A stretch of 5,025 nt of DNA from Candidatus Kaiserbacteria bacterium RIFCSPLOWO2_01_FULL_55_19 (GTDB taxonomy: Bacteria > Patescibacteriota > Minisyncoccia > Phycocordibacterales > Phycocordibacteraceae): contig MFMD01000028.1 of the NCBI GenBank assembly GCA_001781715.1, positions 1 through 5,025 on the forward strand, written 5' to 3'. The notes beneath the pieces were generated by a model. The model searched no databases. It was not told where the DNA came from and saw nothing but the letters and a program-made list of their open reading frames with translations. The translations under genes and the position numbers were made by a program. Below are positions 1 to 5,025 of the stretch, in pieces. Numbering within the stretch: position 1 is the first letter of the stretch; each line of letters starts with the position of its first letter.

Positions 1-3000
1 GAGGAGATGGATGCGCTCGCGCTCACCGACAGCGGGAATATGCACGGGGCTATCGAGTTTTATAAGGAGGCGACAAAAGCGGGTATAAAACCCATTCTCG
101 GTGTTGACGCCTATCTCGCGACCCGTTCGCGTCGTGAGCCCGACCAAGGCACTGATGGGAAGCGTTCGCACATCGTCCTGCTCGCAGAAAATAACGAGGG
201 TTATAAAAATCTCCTCGCACTTGTGACAAAATCTTGGACCGAGGGGTTCAATGAGCGGCCGCGTATGGACAAAGAGCTGTTGCGTATACATCACACGGGC
301 ATCATCGCGATTATTCCCTCTTTTGCCGGAGAGGTTGCGCAGCAGTTGCGCGCGGGTGACGCCAATGGCGCCGCGGCTGCACTTGCAGAGTTCAAAGCCA
401 TCTTCGGAGCCGATAATGTGTTCCTTGAGATAACGCACCATCCGAAGGTTGGCGGGCATGAGGCGCTGATGAAAAAGATTATTGCGCTTGCACGCGGGAG
501 CGGCACGCCGCTTGTCGCGCAGAACGATGTGTACTACCTAGAACCGGAGGACCGCGAAGCAACGGAGATTATGCGCCGCATCGGGCACGGCGGACGCGGC
601 AAGAACGAGGACGAGGACTTCTCGTTTATAAGCGAGAAGGTCGCGCAAAAGTTCTTCAGCCATATTCCCGAGGCAATCGACAATTCACGCAAGATTGCCG
701 ACCGCTGCAATCTTAGCTTCGAGCTCGGCAAGTGGACCTTCCCCATCGTGCCCGTCTCGCAAGGATTCTCCAACCACGACGAAGAACTGCGGGTGAAAGC
801 GTATGCCGGTATTCCTACACGCGGTCTGGAGAAGACGAAAGAGGTTCTTGACCGTATTGAGTATGAATTGGAGATTATTATCGACAAAGGATTTGCGGTG
901 TATTACCTCATCGTCGCCGACCTTCTTCGCTTTGCCAGAAGCGCCGGCATTCTCACGACGACGCGGGGCTCGGCGGCGGGTTCGCTTGTCGCATATCTGG
1001 TCGGTATTACTACTGTGAATCCGCTTTTCTATAAACTCCCTTTTGAGCGATTCCTCAATCCGGAACGCCCGAAGGCGCCCGACATTGATATGGACATGGC
1101 CGACAATCGCCGCGACGAGATGATTGCGTACACCAAGCAGAAATACGGCGAAGACCATGTCGCGCAGATTGGCACCTTCGGTACGATGATGGCGCGCGCG
1201 GCGGTGCGCGATGTCTCACGGGCGCTCGGCCACTCCTACACTACGGGCGACCGCATCGCAAAGCTCATCCCGATGGGCTCCCAGGGATTCCCGATGACGA
1301 TTGACCATGCGCTTGAGCTCGAACCCGATCTAAAAGCGCTGTATGACGAAGACGAAGATACGCGGGAGATTGTTGACCTCGCAAAACGCATTGAGGGGTG
1401 CGTGCGACATGTCGGCGTTCACGCGGCGGGCGTCGTCGTCGCACCGACGCCGCTCATAGAATGGGCTCCGGTTCAGCCCGACCCGAAGGGAACCGGGAAA
1501 CTCATCACGCAGTACGATATGTACTCCATTACGGACGAGTACGGCGGCGTCGGGCTCCTGAAGTTTGACTTCCTCGGCATCAAAAACCTCGCTATTCTCG
1601 CCGACGTAGTCGCGCGCGTCCGACAAACGCGCGGTATCGCAATCGATATTGAGAATGTGCCCATTGATGACACGAAGACCTATCAAATGCTCGCGCGCGG
1701 CGAGACCGAGGGGACATTCCAGTTAAACGGTTCCGGTATGACGCGCTGGCTGAAAGAGCTCCAGCCGACGAGCATCCACGATATTAATGCCATGGTCGCC
1801 CTCTATCGACCAGGACCGATGGAGACCATTCCTCAGTATGTTGAGCGCAAGCACAATCCGAAGCTCATTCGCTTCGTGGACCCGCGAATGAAGGACTATC
1901 TGGACTTCTCGTACGGTCTCTTGGTCTATCAAGACGATGTTCTCCTGACTGCCATTACGCTTGCTGGCTACTCGTGGCTTGAGGCAGACGCGCTTCGCAA
2001 AGCGATGGGAAAGAAGATTCCTAAGGTTATGCAGGCCGAAAAGGCGAAGCTGTTGAAGGGATTTGTGGAATACGGGAAGCTCACCAAGAGTACGGCGGAG
2101 AAGCTCTGGTCGCTTATTGAGCCCTTTGCCGCATACGGCTTCAACAAGGCCCACGCCGCGAGCTATGGGAAGGTCGCGTACCAAACGGCGTATATGAAAG
2201 CAAATTACCCGGTAGAGTATCTCGCCGCCGTTCTCACCGCCGATTCGGGCGATACAGAATCGGTTGCGATATTTGTCGCTGAAGCAAAGCGGATGGGTAT
2301 CGCCGTACTCCCGCCGGACATAAACGAGAGTGGAAGCGACTTCACCGTTGTCGGAGAAGAGAAAGATGCGATACGCTTCGGCCTCTCCTCCATCAAGAAC
2401 TTCGGCGACGGTATTTCCAAGGCAATTATCGCGGAGCGGGAAGCACACGGTCCGTTCACTACCCTTTCTGATTTCCTCTCGCGCGTCGGCTCAAAGAACC
2501 TGAACCGGAAATCGCTTGAGTCCTTGATCAAATGCGGCGCACTTGATTCGCTGATGTCGTTAGACAATGGGCGCGGCACCTTGCTGGGAAATATTGAGAC
2601 GCTACTCGCCTTCCATAGAGAAGCGACAGCAAGCGCGCCGCAAGAATCTCTCTTTGGCGCGCTCACCGCGCCCCCCACTCTTGTTCTCCCCGCGGGGAAA
2701 CCAGTTTCCCTTCTGGATAAGCTCACGTGGGAAAAGGAGTTGCTCGGTATTTATGTGAGCGGTCATCCGCTTGATGCGCACGAAGCTATTGTCAAGAAAG
2801 CGATGCTCTCTATTAAGAAGATTAAGGAAGAGCCCCAACCGGGAATGCTTCTCATACTGCCGGTGCTCGTTTCAGTCGTGCGCGCCGTGCTTACTAAGAG
2901 CGGTGAGAAGATGCTGTTCCTTACCATAGAAGATGCAACCGACTCCATCGAGGCCGTCGTGTTCCCGAAATTACTGAAAGAGCATGCGGGTATCATCACG

Positions 3001-3087
3001 CCCGGCACCTGCCTCTTGGTGAAGGGTAAGATCTCGGTAAGAAACGGCGAGGCCTCGCTCGCGATAGAAGAGCTCAAGCCGCTCTAA
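1..3087 (+). CDS. dnaE: DNA polymerase III subunit alpha (DnaE), 5'-truncated by window edge
   Basis: This is the replicative DNA polymerase catalytic subunit, which extends primers at the fork with the beta clamp. The frame is open at base 1. The ATG at 7 is internal, because family members have about 30 more residues carrying the first PHP His motif. Residues are numbered from that ATG. PHP domain about 1-240: TDSGN 7-11, GVDAY 32-36, NDVYY 173-177. Polymerase core: RGSAAGS 320-326, catalytic DxD Asp361 and Asp363 in PDIDMD, and the third Asp521 in KFDFLG, so the polymerase site is intact. YRPGPME 600-606 and RKAMGKK 664-670 are family signatures. A helix-hairpin-helix region lies at about 785-850, a clamp-binding motif QESLF at 879-883, and an OB fold at about 945-1022. 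Several PHP metal ligands are replaced, so proofreading by PHP is doubtful. The protein stops right after the OB fold, without the C-terminal tau-binding region of E. coli DnaE. Identification is certain; the loss of function is inferred. Confidence 0.97.
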   Translation, partial: EEMDALALTDSGNMHGAIEFYKEATKAGIKPILGVDAYLATRSRREPDQGTDGKRSHIVLLAENNEGYKNLLALVTKSWTEGFNERPRMDKELLRIHHTGIIAIIPSFAGEVAQQLRAGDANGAAAALAEFKAIFGADNVFLEITHHPKVGGHEALMKKIIALARGSGTPLVAQNDVYYLEPEDREATEIMRRIGHGGRGKNEDEDFSFISEKVAQKFFSHIPEAIDNSRKIADRCNLSFELGKWTFPIVPVSQGFSNHDEELRVKAYAGIPTRGLEKTKEVLDRIEYELEIIIDKGFAVYYLIVADLLRFARSAGILTTTRGSAAGSLVAYLVGITTVNPLFYKLPFERFLNPERPKAPDIDMDMADNRRDEMIAYTKQKYGEDHVAQIGTFGTMMARAAVRDVSRALGHSYTTGDRIAKLIPMGSQGFPMTIDHALELEPDLKALYDEDEDTREIVDLAKRIEGCVRHVGVHAAGVVVAPTPLIEWAPVQPDPKGTGKLITQYDMYSITDEYGGVGLLKFDFLGIKNLAILADVVARVRQTRGIAIDIENVPIDDTKTYQMLARGETEGTFQLNGSGMTRWLKELQPTSIHDINAMVALYRPGPMETIPQYVERKHNPKLIRFVDPRMKDYLDFSYGLLVYQDDVLLTAITLAGYSWLEADALRKAMGKKIPKVMQAEKAKLLKGFVEYGKLTKSTAEKLWSLIEPFAAYGFNKAHAASYGKVAYQTAYMKANYPVEYLAAVLTADSGDTESVAIFVAEAKRMGIAVLPPDINESGSDFTVVGEEKDAIRFGLSSIKNFGDGISKAIIAEREAHGPFTTLSDFLSRVGSKNLNRKSLESLIKCGALDSLMSLDNGRGTLLGNIETLLAFHREATASAPQESLFGALTAPPTLVLPAGKPVSLLDKLTWEKELLGIYVSGHPLDAHEAIVKKAMLSIKKIKEEPQPGMLLILPVLVSVVRAVLTKSGEKMLFLTIEDATDSIEAVVFPKLLKEHAGIITPGTCLLVKGKISVRNGEASLAIEELKPL
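2641..2655 (+). other. Predicted beta-clamp-binding motif (QESLF) within dnaE
   Basis: The codons encode Gln-Glu-Ser-Leu-Phe, matching the QxxLF form of the sliding-clamp-binding consensus. It sits between the helix-hairpin-helix region and the OB fold, where the internal clamp-binding site of bacterial DnaE proteins is known to lie. The flanking residues are Ala/Pro-rich and probably form a flexible linker. The motif is seen directly; its function is inferred from its position in the family. Confidence 0.7.
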
Positions 3088-3092
3088 AGATA

Positions 3093-3101
3093 TGCTATAT
3101 T
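3093..3101 (+). promoter_or_regulatory. Extended -10 promoter element for thrS, near-leaderless
   Basis: The sequence TGCTATATT reads as an extended -10: TG, one base, then TATATT (3096-3101), which has one mismatch to TATAAT. It lies in the 23-bp dnaE-thrS spacer. I see no good -35 hexamer at 16-18 bp upstream, which extended -10 promoters can tolerate. Initiation 6-9 bases past the hexamer would fall at about 3107-3110, just before or at the ATG at 3111. The mRNA would then be leaderless or nearly so. No Shine-Dalgarno sequence precedes the ATG, which fits. Confidence 0.6.
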
Positions 3102-3110
3102 CTGGATACT

Positions 3111-4340
3111 ATGGATGCTTCGACAGATAAAGAACGGGACCACAAGAAGCTCGGCAAAGAGCTGGACCTCTTTACCTTCTCCGAGCTTGTCGGCTCCGGT
3201 CTCCCGCTCTGGACGCCGAAAGGGACAATTTTGAGGGACCTCCTTGACGATTTTGTCTGGGAAATGCGATCCAGGTACGGATATGAGAAGGTGGAGATCC
3301 CGCACATTACAAAACGAGAGCTGTATGAAAAAAGCGGTCATTGGGATAAGTTCAAAGAAGATCTCTTCCGCATCACAACGCGCGAAGGAGATGAGTTTGC
3401 GCTGAAACCGATGAACTGCCCGCACCACACACAGATCTATGCGCGCAAGCCGTGGAGCTACCGTGAACTCCCCCAGCGCTATGCCAACACGACGATGTGC
3501 TACCGCGACGAGCAGTCAGGCGAGTTGAACGGCCTCTCGCGCGTCCGCGCCTTCACTCAGGATGACGCCCACTGCTTCTGCCGTGAGTCGCAGGTGAAAG
3601 AGGAGTTTATGAAGATTTGGAATATCGTCGATGAGTTCTACAGCACGTTCGGATTCAAGCCGAAGAAGATACGCCTCTCCTTCCATGACCCAAAGCATCC
3701 GGATAAGTATCTCGGCGATAAGAATCGCTGGAAGATAGCGGAGGATATTTTAAACAGTATCGCAAAGGGAAAGGATGTGGAGACCATTGACGGTGCCGGC
3801 GAAGCTGCGTTCTACGGTCCGAAGCTCGACTTCATGGCCGAGGATGCACACGGTCGCCTCTGGCAAGTCGCGACCATCCAGCTCGATATGAACATGCCAG
3901 AACGCTTTGATCTCACTTGTATCAACGAAAAAGGAGAGAAGGAGCGTATCGTGATGATCCACGCCGCTATTATGGGCTCCATAGAGCGCTTCCTCTCGGT
4001 ACTCATTGAGCATTTACAGGGTGCTTTCCCGCTCTGGCTCTCGCCCGTGCAGGCACGCGTGCTATCAGTATCGGAGAAGCATACGGCGTACGCCCATGAA
4101 GTTGAGAAGGAACTCAAGGCAGCGGGTATTCGCGCTGATAGCGATGACGCGAATGAATCGCTCGGTAAGAAGATACGCAATGCCAAGACAGAAAAAATCC
4201 CCTACCTGCTCGTCGTTGGAGACGCAGAAGTGGAGGCGAAGACGGTATCAGTTGATAGCCGCGATCACGGTAAGCTTGATTCCCTCTCTATTGGAGACTT
4301 CATCGCTCGTGCACACGAGGAGATTAAGCGCCGAGGGTAG
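3111..4340 (+). CDS. thrS: Threonine--tRNA ligase, short form without TGS and editing domains
   Basis: This class II synthetase charges tRNA-Thr with threonine in the cytoplasm. The 409 residues cover only the catalytic core (about 10-305) and the HGTP-type anticodon-binding domain (about 310-405). E. coli ThrRS has about 640. The protein opens with DHKKLGKELDLF at 10-21, which in full-length enzymes follows the linker after the editing domain. The zinc site that selects threonine is complete: Cys103 (in MNCPHH), His154 (in TQDDAH) and His284 (in MIHAA). Motif 2 Arg132 (YRDE) and motif 3 Arg293 (ERF) are present, as are His77 (GHW), Gln150 and Asp152. The frame stays open upstream only to a stop at 3027 and offers no ATG, so no N-terminal domains are hidden there. 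The start at 3111 is the first ATG and has no Shine-Dalgarno sequence. The stop TAG is followed at once by TGA. The gene overlaps the convergent gene by 17 bp. Confidence 0.96.
   Translation: MDASTDKERDHKKLGKELDLFTFSELVGSGLPLWTPKGTILRDLLDDFVWEMRSRYGYEKVEIPHITKRELYEKSGHWDKFKEDLFRITTREGDEFALKPMNCPHHTQIYARKPWSYRELPQRYANTTMCYRDEQSGELNGLSRVRAFTQDDAHCFCRESQVKEEFMKIWNIVDEFYSTFGFKPKKIRLSFHDPKHPDKYLGDKNRWKIAEDILNSIAKGKDVETIDGAGEAAFYGPKLDFMAEDAHGRLWQVATIQLDMNMPERFDLTCINEKGEKERIVMIHAAIMGSIERFLSVLIEHLQGAFPLWLSPVQARVLSVSEKHTAYAHEVEKELKAAGIRADSDDANESLGKKIRNAKTEKIPYLLVVGDAEVEAKTVSVDSRDHGKLDSLSIGDFIARAHEEIKRRG
4306..4319. repeat. Short inverted repeat near the thrS 3' end
   Basis: CTCGTG and CACGAG are perfect inverted arms around CA; as RNA a 5-bp stem with a 4-base loop is more realistic. 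It lies inside thrS (codons for Arg-Ala-His-Glu) and begins 4 bases past the stop of the convergent minus-strand gene. No T-run follows on either strand, so it is not a classical intrinsic terminator. It may slow polymerase or protect a 3' end, or it may be chance. Confidence 0.3.
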
Positions 4341-5025
4341 TGAGCGCACGGGAAAGGGCAAGCTTAGCGCCCGTAACGCCCTCTGAATAACTCGTGTCAA
4401 TCGCGGTGGCGAGCGCCGCAACAAGCTTCTCGAGTGTTGGGGTGGTAAGGCGCGCGGTAAGGCGCGCGATATCAGCGTCACAAGGGGTGCCATCAACGCG
4501 GGCGCGATAGACATCATCAAGGGAACAGACGACATCTGTGACAAGCTGTTCCGGCGCACCGCCGCCGCGCACCTGCTGGCGGAGCCCTGCGAAGACGGCG
4601 GCACGGTCGCCCTCAAGAAGAGCGGCGACGAAGCCGCGCGTACTGATTGGAATCACAGTAACCTTGTCAGGTGTCGTGATGGTCTCAACATTCTCGTATA
4701 TTGGCTCCACATTCGTGTAGATCGGCTCAACGAAAGGAATTTCCTCCTTCTGCTGCAGCGGCGCTGGGGTAGCGCGGTGGCGTGAGAGACCCTTCACAAT
4801 ATCCTCAATTGACAGCACGCCGTCGCGCGCAAAGGACTTAAAGCCGTGATAGGAGGAATTCCCCCGCGGGGCTTCGTTCTGAATAGGTTCGTGCCGCGCC
4901 GGCTTCGCTACCGGCAGTGGAGCAGATGGCGCCGCGTGTACAGCCCGTGAGAGCACAAGTTCGTCCTGTGCGGTATTAAGAAGCGTTGCTATGCGGGTGG
5001 CAAAATCGCGCACGCGCTGATTCAC
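4324..5025 (-). CDS. Hypothetical protein with EPIY repeat and helical C-terminal domain, probably 5'-truncated
   Basis: I do not recognise this gene. It reads from the window edge to a TAA at 4326-4324 and gives 233 residues. The first codon, at 5025-5023, is GTG and could be a start, but nothing upstream is visible, so I treat it as partial. Residues 1-30 look like an amphipathic helix. Residues 31-55 form a Pro/Ala-rich linker. Residues 60-82 are a more ordered segment (GVLSIEDIVKGL at 69-80). Residues 99-116 contain VEPIYTN, VEPIYEN and VETI in tandem. Residues 128-233 are predicted helical, with FVAALLEGD at 132-140 and KLALSRAL at 221-228 near the end. This last part resembles, by eye, the collar domain of clamp-loader gamma/tau subunits, but the similarity is unproven. 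No signal peptide or membrane helix is visible in this part. The gene converges on thrS and overlaps its end. Coding status is supported by the long open frame with patterned hydrophobicity. Confidence 0.8.
   Translation of the reverse strand: MNQRVRDFATRIATLLNTAQDELVLSRAVHAAPSAPLPVAKPARHEPIQNEAPRGNSSYHGFKSFARDGVLSIEDIVKGLSRHRATPAPLQQKEEIPFVEPIYTNVEPIYENVETITTPDKVTVIPISTRGFVAALLEGDRAAVFAGLRQQVRGGGAPEQLVTDVVCSLDDVYRARVDGTPCDADIARLTARLTTPTLEKLVAALATAIDTSYSEGVTGAKLALSRALTTLGA
4444..4467. repeat. Perfect 12-bp tandem duplication
   Basis: Two exact adjacent copies of GGTAAGGCGCGC (4444-4455 and 4456-4467) lie within the minus-strand gene. The unit is a multiple of three and encodes Ala-Arg-Leu-Thr twice (residues 187-194), so the frame is kept. 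Identity at every base, including third positions, suggests a recent slippage duplication. Confidence 0.85.
4690..4731 (-). repeat. Two 21-bp tandem repeats encoding VEPIY[TE]N
   Basis: Units at 4711-4731 and 4690-4710 encode VEPIYTN and VEPIYEN in the minus-strand gene, and a partial third unit (VETI) follows at 4689-4678. The two DNA units match at 16 of 21 bases while the peptides match at 6 of 7 residues. That suggests an older duplication with the peptide kept by selection. Confidence 0.75.

Noticed and set aside
7..9. ATG as the true start of dnaE
   Set aside because: Family alignment puts this Met inside the PHP domain (MDALALTD), and the frame stays open to base 1. The real start lies to the left of the window.
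685..1158. Open frame on the minus strand opposite the polymerase core of dnaE
   Set aside because: It overlaps the RGSAAGS and PDIDMD coding region, and nothing in the product suggests a real protein.
1723..2448. Long open frame on the minus strand opposite dnaE
   Set aside because: It is antisense to conserved polymerase sequence, and its translation shows no recognisable domain or initiation signal. It is a by-product of codon bias.
3030..3110. Upstream extension of thrS to recover a TGS or editing domain
   Set aside because: The frame is closed by TAA at 3027-3029, the region is dnaE coding sequence in another frame, and there is no ATG. It is far too short for either domain.
4348..4374. 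Possible terminator hairpin after thrS (ACGGG ... CCCGT)
   Set aside because: The stem is only 5 bp with a 17-base loop, no T-run follows, and the bases encode the end of the minus-strand protein.
4006..4386. Plus-strand frame overlapping the end of thrS
   Set aside because: It is an alternate frame of conserved anticodon-binding domain sequence; the Arg/Ser-rich translation is typical of an out-of-frame reading.
1..5025. CRISPR array, RNA gene, mobile element or recoded stop codons
   Set aside because: There are no spaced direct repeats, no tRNA or rRNA-like sequence, no transposase and no terminal repeats. The long genes contain no in-frame TGA, so there is no sign of TGA reassignment.

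Overview
The window carries three protein-coding genes and almost no non-coding DNA. It looks like a compact bacterial chromosome of the Candidate Phyla Radiation (Patescibacteria, probably a Parcubacteria-type lineage). That placement is an inference. It rests on a DnaE whose PHP domain has lost metal ligands and which ends at the OB fold, a threonyl-tRNA synthetase reduced to catalytic and anticodon-binding domains, a promoter placed so that the mRNA would be nearly leaderless, and tight gene packing. No marker in the window fixes the taxon. The genes read through with code 11 and end in TAA, TAG (followed at once by in-frame TGA) and TAA.

Layout. (1) Bases 1-3087, plus strand: dnaE, the catalytic alpha subunit of DNA polymerase III. 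It lacks about the first 30 codons, which lie left of the window. (2) Bases 3088-3110: a 23-bp spacer holding an extended -10 promoter element and no Shine-Dalgarno sequence. (3) Bases 3111-4340, plus strand: thrS, a short threonyl-tRNA synthetase. (4) Bases 4324-5025, minus strand: the 3' part of an unrecognised gene that converges on thrS and overlaps it by 17 bp. Its product has a helical N-terminal segment, a Pro/Ala-rich linker, a tandem EPIY repeat and a helical C-terminal domain that resembles, by eye, the collar domain of clamp-loader subunits.

The two plus-strand genes are core housekeeping genes of replication and translation. They lie 23 bp apart and could be co-transcribed, but thrS seems to have its own promoter. 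The convergent gene is the least understood part. No mobile element, CRISPR array, RNA gene or gene-free stretch over 300 bases is present. I see no clear new multi-gene system. The most unusual features are the domain losses in DnaE and ThrRS and the odd composition of the minus-strand protein.
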